Counted from the stretch's first letter, positions 16,187 to 25,332 are shown. The stretch: 64,000 nt of DNA from Chitinophagaceae bacterium (GCA_025449935.1 JANWIJ010000023.1:1-64000), one strand, 5' to 3'. The notes: generated by a model from the sequence alone, not told the origin. Program-made: numbers and translations.

Positions 16187-16523
16187 GCTCGAAGAAATGG
16201 CCATGCTGGGACTGAGCCTCTATGCTCTTTCCTTTTTAGACGCTGCCTGGTGGTGGTACCTGTTGCTGGCACTGGGACCGGACATCAGCATGATTGGTTA
16301 TGCCGGGGGGAATAAGACGGGGGCAACCGCCTATAATTTGTTTCATCACAAGAGTGTTGCTGTAGCCCTGTTTGTAACGGGATTACTGCTTCCGCATACC
16401 GGGTTGCAGTTGATTGGAATCGTTTTATTCGGGCATTCCTCTATGGACAGGATTTTTGGATATGGATTAAAAACGGCCCGGGGATTTACTTATACTCACC
16501 TGAGAATGATCGGAAAGAAATAA
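16170..16523 (+). CDS. DUF4260 membrane protein
   Basis: 117 residues with about four membrane helices. Family-type features are the LEEMAMLGLSLYAL first helix, the LGPDISMIGYAGGNKTGATAYNLFHHKSVA loop with conserved Gly, Asn and two His, and the FGHSSMDRIFGYGLK end. Function unknown; the conserved polar residues inside a membrane protein suggest more than structure. It starts within the DUF1835 gene and ends 3 bases before parC. Confidence 0.85.
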   Translation: MKNIIKLEEMAMLGLSLYALSFLDAAWWWYLLLALGPDISMIGYAGGNKTGATAYNLFHHKSVAVALFVTGLLLPHTGLQLIGIVLFGHSSMDRIFGYGLKTARGFTYTHLRMIGKK

Positions 16524-16526
16524 ACT

Positions 16527-19049
16527 ATGAGTGCTGCAAAAAATAAACTAACAGGAGTACAGCATAATGACATGGGCCTTCATGGACAGTACAAGACCTG
16601 GTTCCTGGATTATGCCTCTTATGTGATCCTTGAAAGGGCAGTCCCGGCGATCGAGGATGGGCTAAAGCCCGTACAGCGACGGATTCTTCATGCCATGAAG
16701 GAAATGGATGATGGCCGTTACAATAAAGTCGCGAATATCATCGGGCAGGCTATGCAATACCATCCCCATGGGGATGCCAGTATTGGTGATGCCCTGGTAA
16801 ATATGGGGCAAAAAGATTTGCTGATCGACACACAGGGTAACTGGGGCGATGTAAGAACCGGTGATGATGCAGCTGCAGCCCGGTATATTGAAGCCCGCTT
16901 AAGCAAATTTGCGCTGGAAGTTGCTTTCAATAGTAAAACAACGGAATGGCAGCTCAGTTATGACGGGAGAAAAAATGAACCGGTAACGCTGCCCATGAAG
17001 TTTCCCCTGCTGCTGACACAGGGAGCTGATGGTATTGCCGTCGGTCTGTCCACCAAAATACTTCCTCATAATTTCTGCGAGGTAACGGAGGCGGCGGTAA
17101 AACATTTACGGGGTAAACGGTTTGAGCTGTACCCGGATTTCCTGACAGGCGGGATGGTTGATATTTCAGATTACAACCAGGGAAAAAGAGGCGGAAAAGT
17201 AAAAGTGAGGGCTCATATCGAAGAACTTGATAAAAGAACGTTAGCCATAAGAAGCGTTCCGTATGGCGTTACGACCACCCAGGTGATGGAATCGATTGTT
17301 AAAGCAAATGACCAGGGAAAGATCAAGATCAAAAAAGTAACCGATAATACCGCGGCAGAGGTAGAGATACAGGTTGATCTTGCGGCGGGTATTTCACCGG
17401 ACATAACCATTGATGCCCTGTACAAATTCACTGATTGTGAAATCTCGGTTTCACCCAATGCCTGCGTGATCGTGGAACAGAAGCCACAGTTCCTGGGGGT
17501 GCAGGAATTATTAAAACTCTCCGTTGAAAAAACAAAAGAACTGCTGGAGAAAGAATTACAGATAAAGCTGAAAGAGCTCCAGGAGAAATGGCATTATACA
17601 TCGCTGGAAAAAATATTTTTTGAAGAAAAGATATATAAGGAGCTGGAAAAAAAGCATGAAACCTGGGAGAAAGTACTGGAGGCGATAGATAAGGCATTTG
17701 CCCCGTTCAAGAAACAGTTAAAGCGGGCCATTACCCGGGAAGATATTATTAAGCTCACCGAAAAACCTGTCCGGCGCATTTATAAACTGGATATTGATGA
17801 ACTGAATGACCAGATAAGAAGCCTGGAAGCTGAAATCAAACAGGTGAAGCATGATTTAAATAACCTGGTGGATTACGCGGTCGCCTATTATGAGAGTCTC
17901 CTGAAGAAAAACGGAAATGGCAGGGAACGAAAGACCGAAATCAAACAATTTGAAGTGATCGAGGCCAAGAACGTGGCGATTGCGAATACGAAGCTCTATG
18001 TGAACCGCGAAGAAGGTTTTATCGGTACGGGACTGAAAAAGGATGAATTACTGTTTGAATGTTCAGACCTCGACGATATTATCGCTTTTACACGGCGGGG
18101 AACCATGAAAGTGGTGAAAGTATCTGACAAGACATTTATCGGGAAAGATATTCTTCATGTGGCCGTGTTCCAGAAGAATGACGAACGTACGACCTACAAT
18201 ATGATCTATATGGATGGTAAAAGCAGGAAAAGCTTTGCCAAACGCTTCAACATCACCGGGGTGACCCGTGACAAGGAATACGATCTTACCAAAGGGGATG
18301 AGAACAGTAAAGTGCATTATTTAAGAGCCTGGCCCAATGGGGAAGCCGAAGTTGTAAAGATCGTGCTGACACCCGGCAGCAAAGCCCGGATAAAAGAACT
18401 TGAGTTCAATTTCGCGGAACTGGAGATCAAGGGACGGAGCAGCATGGGAAATACCATCACCAAGTACCCGATAAAATCTGACGGGGTACGGCTAAAGGAA
18501 GCTGGTGTATCTACCATCGCGGGCAGGAAACTCTGGTATGATGACCAGTTTGGAAGGCTTAACACGGATGAAAAGGGAGAATTCCTGGGTACATTCGAAG
18601 GAGACGATAAGATACTTGTTGTGTACAGCGATGGCAATTATGAAATAACTGACCAGGAGCTCACGCAAAAACTGGATTCGGAAAAAGTGATCTTTATTGA
18701 AAAATTTAACCCCGGTAAGATTGTGACAGCCGTTTACGCGGATATGAAAAATAAGCAGTTCATGGCCAAACGATTTAAAATTGAGACCACCACCTTAAAG
18801 AACAAATTCCTGTTTATAAAGGAGGGAGAGGGTAATTATGTAGAAGCCGTAACGACAGCGGAAGAACCTGTCCTTGCGATGCAGCAGGGCCGGGGCGCTC
18901 AAATAAGGAAAGGCAAATTAAAAATTGCCAGGATCGCTGAAGTGACAGGTTACAGAACCGTGGGAACAAAACTGGCTGACTACAGTAAATCCACTGAAAT
19001 GGAATGGGTGAAAACAAAAGAAACCAACCAGGCCGCGCTATTTGATTAG
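16527..19049 (+). CDS. parC: DNA topoisomerase IV subunit A
   Basis: 840 residues. The breakage-reunion domain starts with YASYVILERAVPAIEDGLKPVQRRIL. It contains YHPHGDASIGDAL, where the position matching the quinolone-linked Ser of E. coli ParC is Ala, and the active-site Tyr in AAAARYIEARLSKFA. A long coiled coil (about 330-460) leads to a beta-pinwheel C-terminal domain. With ParE it forms the A2B2 enzyme that decatenates daughter chromosomes. The Ala at the quinolone position is what I expect for many Bacteroidota ParC and is not by itself evidence of acquired resistance. Confidence 0.93.
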   Translation: MSAAKNKLTGVQHNDMGLHGQYKTWFLDYASYVILERAVPAIEDGLKPVQRRILHAMKEMDDGRYNKVANIIGQAMQYHPHGDASIGDALVNMGQKDLLIDTQGNWGDVRTGDDAAAARYIEARLSKFALEVAFNSKTTEWQLSYDGRKNEPVTLPMKFPLLLTQGADGIAVGLSTKILPHNFCEVTEAAVKHLRGKRFELYPDFLTGGMVDISDYNQGKRGGKVKVRAHIEELDKRTLAIRSVPYGVTTTQVMESIVKANDQGKIKIKKVTDNTAAEVEIQVDLAAGISPDITIDALYKFTDCEISVSPNACVIVEQKPQFLGVQELLKLSVEKTKELLEKELQIKLKELQEKWHYTSLEKIFFEEKIYKELEKKHETWEKVLEAIDKAFAPFKKQLKRAITREDIIKLTEKPVRRIYKLDIDELNDQIRSLEAEIKQVKHDLNNLVDYAVAYYESLLKKNGNGRERKTEIKQFEVIEAKNVAIANTKLYVNREEGFIGTGLKKDELLFECSDLDDIIAFTRRGTMKVVKVSDKTFIGKDILHVAVFQKNDERTTYNMIYMDGKSRKSFAKRFNITGVTRDKEYDLTKGDENSKVHYLRAWPNGEAEVVKIVLTPGSKARIKELEFNFAELEIKGRSSMGNTITKYPIKSDGVRLKEAGVSTIAGRKLWYDDQFGRLNTDEKGEFLGTFEGDDKILVVYSDGNYEITDQELTQKLDSEKVIFIEKFNPGKIVTAVYADMKNKQFMAKRFKIETTTLKNKFLFIKEGEGNYVEAVTTAEEPVLAMQQGRGAQIRKGKLKIARIAEVTGYRTVGTKLADYSKSTEMEWVKTKETNQAALFD

Positions 19050-19053
19050 CGGG

Positions 19054-19995
19054 TCACTTTTGAATTTTTGCGGGGTCTTTTTTCCGTTTGATCCGGATTG
19101 TTGAATTTTTTTCGAGACTGCTTGACAACCGTATATCATGCTGTTTCTTTCCATCGCTGATCCGCATCAAAGCCGTATTCGGCGGGATCAATCCCAGGTT
19201 TTCCGCAAACATGGATATTTCGTTCACCTCTTTCGCAGGGTCAAGTGAAACATCTATATGGATGGATTTGTGCGTTAGTTTCTGGTTAGACAGGATAAGC
19301 TGCTTGTTATAAAACACGGAAATGATGTCACCATCTATTTCCCCGTTATCGTACACATCCACCCGGAGACTGTCGGAATCCACTTCTATTTCATGCATAA
19401 CTACATTCTCCCTTTTAGTGAACTCGTTTTCGGTAACATAATTCACCACCTTACGCGGAATAACAGTTACCGATACATCTGTATCGTTATAGGAGGGAGT
19501 CCACACCTGGTAGTTCTCTTTGTATTCACTGATCGCTTTCAGCACCGAATCTTTCTTACTGATGTCGGCATTATGGGTAAGGTTCAGCCGGATATCCGCA
19601 CAGGTATAACGGTAATCCGGCAGGCTGATAAAAGCACCCACCAGGTTGGACCCCGACCTCGTGACCCTTAAGGTGGCCTGCATATTCATCATGCAGTCAA
19701 CTTCAAAATTGGTCAGGGATCCATGGTACACAACCGGGATATCATACAAACTCAATTGGCGGTTGGCGGTGTTATAATTCCCTTTTACCTGGAGGCTGCG
19801 GTAGGAATTCTTGAAGTAGTAATTGAGGATGCCTTTTACATATCCCTGCTCCGGTTGCAGGACCAGTTCCACGAGGTAGTTATTGGCTGAACTGTTGGTT
19901 TTTACATTGGCATAGCCATACCAGTAACCAAATACCGATTGTGCCTGGGAATAAACCGACGTGAATAATAACAGTATAACCAGTGCTTTCTTCAT
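19054..19995 (-). CDS. Exported protein, unknown function
   Basis: 313 residues from the ATG at 19995, which begins a signal peptide (MKKALVILLLFTSVYSQAQ); an upstream TTG in frame would only add six residues before it. The first 140 residues look like a beta-sandwich or lipocalin-like fold (FGYWYGYANV, YLVELVLQPEQGYVKGILNYYF, FEVDCMMNMQATLRVTRSGSNLVG). The second half (about 195-290) has the strand pattern VDVYDNGEIDGDIISVFYN common to small secreted Bacteroidota proteins. No catalytic motif seen. Convergent with parC, 4 bases apart. Confidence 0.7.
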   Translation of the reverse strand: MKKALVILLLFTSVYSQAQSVFGYWYGYANVKTNSSANNYLVELVLQPEQGYVKGILNYYFKNSYRSLQVKGNYNTANRQLSLYDIPVVYHGSLTNFEVDCMMNMQATLRVTRSGSNLVGAFISLPDYRYTCADIRLNLTHNADISKKDSVLKAISEYKENYQVWTPSYNDTDVSVTVIPRKVVNYVTENEFTKRENVVMHEIEVDSDSLRVDVYDNGEIDGDIISVFYNKQLILSNQKLTHKSIHIDVSLDPAKEVNEISMFAENLGLIPPNTALMRISDGKKQHDIRLSSSLEKNSTIRIKRKKDPAKIQK

Positions 19996-20049
19996 AAAAC
20001 GGAAGATCGTCAAATATATCTCCTTTTCTCAACGAAGTTTTACACAGCT

Positions 20050-20499
20050 TTATTTCAGGAAACGCTTCATTTCTCTTTCCACATCTTTTTGTTTGATGCT
20101 TTCCCGTTTATCATGCATTTTTTTCCCTTTGGCCAGGCCGATCTCGATTTTGACCAGCTGCCGGTCCGTAAAAAAAATCCGCAGGGGAACCAGCGTATAT
20201 CCTTTTTCTTTCAGTTTGGCTTCTATTTTTTTTATCTCTCTTTTTTGTAACAACAGCTTCCTGTCCCGGAGGGGTTCATGATTGTTGACCGTACCATGTG
20301 AATATTCTGCGATATGCAATGATTTCAACCACACTTCGCCTTTGTGAACGAGGCAATAACTGTCGTTGAAACTGGCCCGGCCTGCCCGCAGTGATTTAAC
20401 TTCGGTTCCCAGCAATACCATACCTGCTTCATATTTTCCATCGATGAAGAATTCATGAAAGACAGAACGATTTTCTATTTCAGGGGTATTAGTAGACAC
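20050..20499 (-). CDS. smpB: SsrA-binding protein SmpB
   Basis: 149 residues, the normal length. The conserved blocks are NRSVFHEFFIDGKYEAGMVLLGTEVKSLRAGRASF, EVWLKSLHIAEYSHG, RDRKLLLQKREI and the basic tail (KGKKMHDKRESIKQKDVEREMKRFLK) that enters the mRNA channel. SmpB delivers tmRNA to stalled ribosomes. No tmRNA gene was seen nearby. Confidence 0.95.
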   Translation of the reverse strand: MSTNTPEIENRSVFHEFFIDGKYEAGMVLLGTEVKSLRAGRASFNDSYCLVHKGEVWLKSLHIAEYSHGTVNNHEPLRDRKLLLQKREIKKIEAKLKEKGYTLVPLRIFFTDRQLVKIEIGLAKGKKMHDKRESIKQKDVEREMKRFLK

Positions 20500-20584
20500 A
20501 GTATTTATAAATGCGCGGTAAAGGATATGCTGATTACAAAACCGGGGATCCGAAAGGCAAAAGGTCTCGGCATAATGTAAGTCA

Positions 20585-21499
20585 TTAGTTCTTGAACAGG
20601 CCCAGCACCGTCGTTAATTTTTCTTTCAGTTCTTTTCTCGGTACAATGAAATCGAGGAAGCCATGTTCCAGGATAAATTCGCTGCGCTGGAAACCTTCGG
20701 GGAGATCTTTTTTGATCGTTTCTTTAATGACCCGCGGACCTGCAAACCCGATCAGGGCACCAGGTTCGGCTATATTCAGATCTCCCAGCATGCCAAAAGA
20801 TGCAGAGATACCACCGAAAGTTGGGTCGGTGAGTAAGGAGATATAAGGAAGCCTCGCATCGCTTAGCTGGGAGAGTTTGCCGCTGGTCTTAGCCAGCTGC
20901 ATCAGGGAAAAAGCGCTTTCCATCATTCGTGCCCCGCCACTTTTACTGATTAGCAGGTAAGGCAGCTTGTGTTCAAGACAATAGTCTACGGCGCGGGAGA
21001 ATTTCTCACCCATCACACTTCCCAGCGAACCACCGATAAATTCAAAATCCATACAGGAAACCACGACCTCGTGCCCGCTGATCTTTCCCACCGCTACCCG
21101 CATGGAATCTTTCAGGTCAGTTTTGCTCCAGATCTCTTCCAGTCTTTTTTTGTACGGCTTCAGGTCTGTAAACTCCAGGAAATCTTTGCTGCGGATATTA
21201 TCAAACAATTCGGTGAATTCATTATTATCAAATACTATTTCATAGTATTCGCTGCTGTTGATCCGGTGATGAAAATTGCATTTGGGGCAAACAAACAGGT
21301 GTTCCCTTAATTCGGTGACCGTACAGATGAAATTACAATCAGGGCATTTTACCCAGAGTCCTTCAGGTGTTTCTTTTTTTTCAGAGGTTTTGGTATTAAT
21401 CCCTTTTTTGATGCGTTTGAACCAACTGGCTTTCGTCTCTTCCGTTTTTCCTTCTTCCCCGGCCAGGTTGGCATCAAAATCTTCAAATTGTTTCGCCAT
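20585..21499 (-). CDS. accD: Acetyl-CoA carboxylase, carboxyltransferase beta subunit
   Basis: 304 residues. A Cys4 zinc ribbon near the N-terminus (Cys52, Cys55, Cys71, Cys74) and the crotonase-like carboxyltransferase core are both present. The core includes [39 protein letters not shown] and [21 protein letters not shown]. With AccA it transfers the carboxyl group from biotin to acetyl-CoA, the first step of fatty acid synthesis. accA is not in this window, as is common. Confidence 0.95.
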   Translation of the reverse strand: MAKQFEDFDANLAGEEGKTEETKASWFKRIKKGINTKTSEKKETPEGLWVKCPDCNFICTVTELREHLFVCPKCNFHHRINSSEYYEIVFDNNEFTELFDNIRSKDFLEFTDLKPYKKRLEEIWSKTDLKDSMRVAVGKISGHEVVVSCMDFEFIGGSLGSVMGEKFSRAVDYCLEHKLPYLLISKSGGARMMESAFSLMQLAKTSGKLSQLSDARLPYISLLTDPTFGGISASFGMLGDLNIAEPGALIGFAGPRVIKETIKKDLPEGFQRSEFILEHGFLDFIVPRKELKEKLTTVLGLFKN

Positions 21500-21516
21500 A
21501 ACCGATTGTTAGGTTA

Positions 21517-21524
21517 CAAATATA
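21517..21524 (-). promoter_or_regulatory. TAnnTTTG -7 element upstream of accD
   Basis: On the minus strand TATATTTG ends 17 bases before the accD ATG at 21499. No clear -33 TTG was found. Confidence 0.5.
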
Positions 21525-21533
21525 AAGGATTAT

Positions 21534-21716
21534 GGTTTATGCATTTGGTTTAAAGTCCCGGTTAGGTTCTTACAAATGAAAAACACTTTACCCGGTAAAG
21601 CCTGCCTCAATGCTGCGCAAGGCTGGCTGTCCCTAAACTTATCGTTTCAATAATTTTTCCAAAATTATACCGGCTCTTCAATTTCTGCAGCATTCTACTT
21701 TAAACCACCATAAACC
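21534..21716. repeat. Nested inverted-repeat element in the accD / S9 peptidase spacer
   Basis: Three pairs of perfect short arms are nested in order: GGTTTATG (21534-21541) with CATAAACC (21709-21716), GGTTTAAAG (21547-21555) with CTTTAAACC (21698-21706), and AATGCTGC (21609-21616) with GCAGCATT (21687-21694). A separate hairpin CTTTACC-C-GGTAAAG (21586-21600) lies inside. No coding potential was seen. It could be a decayed mobile element, a repeat, or a folded 3' UTR of the peptidase mRNA. Confidence 0.55.
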
Positions 21717-21729
21717 AAAGGTCAGCGAC

Positions 21730-24132
21730 TCATTTCTTCAAAACCGTTTCAAACAACTTAAAAATCCGCTTATACTCATCAGTCCAGCTGCTGGGTTCAA
21801 CAAATCCATGATCTTCCATCGGGTAGCTGGCCAGCTCCCAATTATCTTTTCCCAATTCGATCAGCCGTTGAGCTAATTTAACTGCGTCCTGGTAATGCAC
21901 ATTAACATCCACCATACCATGACACATTAATAAATGTCCTTTGAGGCCTTCAGCAAAATAAAAAGGCGAGCTTCTCCGGTAAGCCAGGCTGTCAGTGAAC
22001 GGCTCATTTAAAATATTGGATGTATAACCATGGTTATATTGTGCCCAGTCAGTAACAGGACGTAAAGCGGCACCTGCTGCAAATACACCCGGCTCATTAA
22101 ACATACCCATTAGTGTTATGAACCCGCCATAGGACCCTCCGTAAAGACCAATACGTTTGGGATCAACTCCAAAATTTTTTACCAGGTAACCTGCAGCATC
22201 CACATGATCCGATAAATCTTTTCCACCCATGTGCCGGTAGATTCCTGTTCGCCAGTCCCGGCCATAACCGGCGCTGCCCCGGTAGTCGATATCCATCACA
22301 TAATATCCGTTATCAGCAAGCATATTATTAAACATATACTCCCGGAAATAACTGCTCCACCATTTATGTGCATTCTGTAAGTATCCCGCGCCATGCACAA
22401 ATAACACAGCTGGTTTGCCAGGCTGCGGATTGGCGGGCTTATAGATCCTGGCGTATACCTGTGCTCCATCCTTTGCCGGGAATACGATTACTTCAGGATC
22501 TTTCCAGTTATAAGAACGGAATTCGGGACTCTGCGCCTTGTCAGTGACCTGGATTGCTGTTGCCGGCTTTGCCTGCCTGCCGGCAGGCGGGTTTTCCTGC
22601 AAGTAAAGTTCCCATGGCCTGTTGGAATAAGAGTGAAGGATGGCCAGCCATTTTTCATCCGGTGAAATCGTGACCTGGTTGGCGCCGGTCATTGTGGTTA
22701 TTCTTTCTTTCTTGCCGTCAGCAATGCCCAGCCTGTAAAAATGTTGTTCACCGGGATGCACTTCATTGGTGCTGATATAAAAATATTTTTTATCCCTGGA
22801 TAATTGAGCCTGGAGTATCTCGTAGTTTCCTTTAGTGAGGGCTTTCTTTTCCCCGGTGATGATATTGATGGTATACAAATGAGAATAACCAGTGGCTTCT
22901 GACTGGAACCAAAAAGTGTTTTCATTGGTCCAGCCGGTTCTTCCAAAACCAATACCGGGTCCACCGACCCAGGCCTCATCCCGTTGTCGATCGAGTAATT
23001 TCAATTTCCCGGTTAGTGTGTCCCATTGCATCAGCCACCTGTCTTTATTATCATCAGACCTGATATCAAGGATTGCGTAGGTCCCTTTTGGTGACCACGA
23101 AGGGCCAATAATTGTAACCGTCCTGGCCGTTAATTTTTTTGTTCTTTCTTCTGCCTGCTTCGGGTAATCCGCCAGGTAATCCGGAAGATCACGTATCCCG
23201 GGAACAGAATCCGTTTTGATGCTCATCACGGTATCTTTCTCCCGGTCATAAATAAAAAATTCAGCGATTCCTGGCGGCGCACCCACTTTTGTCCTGGCGG
23301 GTAAGTCGGTGGTAAAGCCGGTTTCTGTTACATAGCTTGGAACGATCGTTGCTTTCGCATTGGAGGCAGCTTTGAAAAGCCGGTAGCTTACAAATCTTCC
23401 ATCGGGACTGATGCTGAGACTCTGCAAATTTTTATCATCAATATTAATAATACGCAGTTCTTTTTCCTTTGGTAATGAACGCGAGTATGCATCAGTAGCA
23501 TCCTTTTTTTCTTTCCTGCTTTTTAAAACTTCAAAATACTGCAACTGGTCATTCTTTAACCACTGTTCCTGCTGGTTAACTGTTCTTGCTGCCGGGGGCG
23601 ACAAGAGGGTTGATTCTGTCCTGCTCTTCAGGCCGGTAAGCTGCGTGGTTTCACCGGTGGCAATATCCCAGGCAAACAGGTTCTGGTTCTGGGTAAAAAC
23701 AATCTTGGATTCATTAAAAGAAAATTGGGGGTTTGATTCCCTGTCTGCGGTTTGCAGGACCCTTTTTGTTTTTGTAGTTTTTAGATCGGTATAAAAAATA
23801 TCTCCATTTCTTGTATAGACATACGCCGTACGGTCATTATTGAAGACGAAATTGCCGCGGTTGTTTACCACCTGTTTCTCGCTAACTATAATTTTTTGCG
23901 GTATAGGGTTTGTCACAGTGATGGCATAGAGTGAATCACTGTCAGCATTCTCCGGGTTCCAGAGAAAATAAAGTTTGTTTTCCTCCTGGCTCCAGGAAAC
24001 TCCCGAGGGGGAGGTCCCTATCCATTTCGGGTCCCGCATTATTTTTTCAACAGTCAGGTTCCCACTACCGGGTTGGGTGAAACTAATGGCCGGGATCAAC
24101 CCTAAAATAAATACACAGGCATAGCTCCTCAT
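21730..24132 (-). CDS. Exported S9 (prolyl oligopeptidase / DPP IV-like) peptidase
   Basis: 800 residues from the ATG at 24132, which starts a signal peptide (SYACVFILGLIPAISFTQ); the frame extends to 24213 but that would bury it. The N-terminal two-thirds is a beta-propeller of WD-like strands. The C-terminal alpha/beta-hydrolase has the nucleophile in GLYGGSYGGFITLMG, the Asp in HGMVDVNVHYQD and the His in MEDHGFVEPSSW. It cleaves dipeptides or oligopeptides at proline-type sites, probably in the periplasm. Around residue 515-520 the peptide PAGRQA is encoded by a palindromic DNA insert (22572-22591). Confidence 0.92.
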   Translation of the reverse strand: MRSYACVFILGLIPAISFTQPGSGNLTVEKIMRDPKWIGTSPSGVSWSQEENKLYFLWNPENADSDSLYAITVTNPIPQKIIVSEKQVVNNRGNFVFNNDRTAYVYTRNGDIFYTDLKTTKTKRVLQTADRESNPQFSFNESKIVFTQNQNLFAWDIATGETTQLTGLKSRTESTLLSPPAARTVNQQEQWLKNDQLQYFEVLKSRKEKKDATDAYSRSLPKEKELRIINIDDKNLQSLSISPDGRFVSYRLFKAASNAKATIVPSYVTETGFTTDLPARTKVGAPPGIAEFFIYDREKDTVMSIKTDSVPGIRDLPDYLADYPKQAEERTKKLTARTVTIIGPSWSPKGTYAILDIRSDDNKDRWLMQWDTLTGKLKLLDRQRDEAWVGGPGIGFGRTGWTNENTFWFQSEATGYSHLYTINIITGEKKALTKGNYEILQAQLSRDKKYFYISTNEVHPGEQHFYRLGIADGKKERITTMTGANQVTISPDEKWLAILHSYSNRPWELYLQENPPAGRQAKPATAIQVTDKAQSPEFRSYNWKDPEVIVFPAKDGAQVYARIYKPANPQPGKPAVLFVHGAGYLQNAHKWWSSYFREYMFNNMLADNGYYVMDIDYRGSAGYGRDWRTGIYRHMGGKDLSDHVDAAGYLVKNFGVDPKRIGLYGGSYGGFITLMGMFNEPGVFAAGAALRPVTDWAQYNHGYTSNILNEPFTDSLAYRRSSPFYFAEGLKGHLLMCHGMVDVNVHYQDAVKLAQRLIELGKDNWELASYPMEDHGFVEPSSWTDEYKRIFKLFETVLKK
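22572..22591. repeat. 20-base palindrome inside the S9 peptidase gene
   Basis: The 20 bases form a palindrome with one mismatched pair around the perfect core GCCTGCCGGCAGGC (22575-22588). It is read in frame as part of PPAGRQAK. Confidence 0.7.
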
Positions 24133-24220
24133 GTTAAACAGTTTTTGCCATAAATATATTGATAAAGGCTTGAGGAAGTTGGAGACGAGGGATAAAAATA
24201 GATAACCGGTCAACAGCCAT

Positions 24221-24568
24221 TTAATTGTTGGGAGCCCCGCTATCGATCCAGCAAATGATCGTGTTTTTTTGCGCGGCTGTCAGCGTTGTATTTTGGGGCA
24301 TCAGACCTGCCTGCACCTGCGCACGGATATTGGTGCGTGCATTAAACACTTCTGTATAATTGGTTAACGGACCGGGGCCGTTTACACTACCGGGATTATG
24401 ACAGGCTGCCTGGTTACAAAAAGTCTGGATGATTGGATTTACATCAGCAGCAAAAGCTTTGGGAACAGCATTACAATTGTTATTATTTCCTCCTGTATTT
24501 TCTTTACTGCAGGATATAGTTACAAGGATCAAATAAAAAGGGACAACCAGGAGGAATGCTTTCTTCAT
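24221..24568 (-). CDS. Lipoprotein with a CX4CH haem-like motif
   Basis: 115 residues from the ATG at 24568 (an in-frame ATG five codons earlier is less likely to begin the signal). A signal segment ends in VTISCSKE, a weak lipobox. The mature part has FCNQAACH, a CX4CH pattern, then NYTEVFNARTNIRAQVQAGLMPQNTTLTAAQKNTIICWIDSGAPNN, whose 'G-MP ... L ... I-x-WI-x-GA' ending is typical of small cytochrome c-like domains in Bacteroidota and Planctomycetes proteins, with Met as likely haem ligand. If haem is bound it acts in periplasmic electron transfer. It lies 88 bases upstream of the S9 peptidase start on the same strand. Confidence 0.7.
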   Translation of the reverse strand: MKKAFLLVVPFYLILVTISCSKENTGGNNNNCNAVPKAFAADVNPIIQTFCNQAACHNPGSVNGPGPLTNYTEVFNARTNIRAQVQAGLMPQNTTLTAAQKNTIICWIDSGAPNN

Positions 24569-24654
24569 ACCGGATACTTTCATGGGGATGAATTAATCTG
24601 ATATTAATTAACGGAAAAAGTTTAAATAAGTTGCTTCCCCGGGCTGCCTGGTTT

Positions 24655-25332
24655 CTATTGTTTTGGTTTACTGTTAAGCGGAGCTCCCACGGCGATATCA
24701 CAACGATGGCCGGGTTTTCCATGTTCCGGATTAAGCCCGGTTGCGGAATTGCTGGTTGGCAGGGTTGGCGTCATTGGTGCAGGTTGTTGCATTACCGGTG
24801 TGATCGAAGTTGCCGGTTGCGTAGTAACGGTTGAGGCCGCCGGCTTGCTGTTAAGCGGGGCTCCCACGGCGATATCACAACGATGACCAGGTTTTCCATG
24901 CTCGGGGTTGAGACCCGTAGTTACGGTAGTATTGGCGGCTGGTTGGGCCTGTGTCGTTACCGGGATTATAGGTGCAGTTGGTTTTGATCCTGTTGCGGGA
25001 ATTGTGGTAGTGGCAGCGGCAGGAGTAGGCTTGCTGTCCAAAGATGCGCCAACAGGGATATCACAACGGTGCCCGGGCTTTCCATGTTCAGGGTTCAATC
25101 CTTTCCCGGTGCTGATGGTAGTGGTGGGCGTATTCAGTTTTGGTACATCCGGGTTAGTTGTTGTGTTGTTAATCTTCATGGCACTATCGGGAGTACTGCC
25201 CTGTACCGTTGCCGGTGCGGAATTGACTGCCGGGTTTGTTGCTTCAGTTGTTGCATCTTCCGATTTACTATTATTACAGCCGGTAAACATTGCCATTCCA
25301 CAGGCCAGCAGGATCAGCGCAAAATATTTCAT
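24655..25332 (-). CDS. Lipoprotein with three GLNPEHGKPGHRCD repeats
   Basis: 225 residues. Lipobox MFTGC (Cys19). The rest is a low-complexity Thr/Pro/Ala/Asn linker that carries three nearly identical 25-residue units at about residues 78-102, 140-164 and 199-223. Each reads GLNPEHGKPGHRCD, then I-(P/A)-VGA and a short L-(D/N)-SKP end. Each unit has two His and one Cys, which suggests metal binding or covalent attachment. I recall single copies of this motif at the C-termini of other Bacteroidota proteins; its role is not known to me. The repeat DNA is also highly conserved between copies, pointing to recent duplication or strong selection. Confidence 0.75.
   Translation of the reverse strand: MKYFALILLACGMAMFTGCNNSKSEDATTEATNPAVNSAPATVQGSTPDSAMKINNTTTNPDVPKLNTPTTTISTGKGLNPEHGKPGHRCDIPVGASLDSKPTPAAATTTIPATGSKPTAPIIPVTTQAQPAANTTVTTGLNPEHGKPGHRCDIAVGAPLNSKPAASTVTTQPATSITPVMQQPAPMTPTLPTSNSATGLNPEHGKPGHRCDIAVGAPLNSKPKQ

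Noticed and set aside
16527-19049. Acquired quinolone resistance from Ala at the ParC Ser position
   Set aside because: Ala at this site is probably the normal state in this phylum; no comparison with a sensitive relative is possible here.
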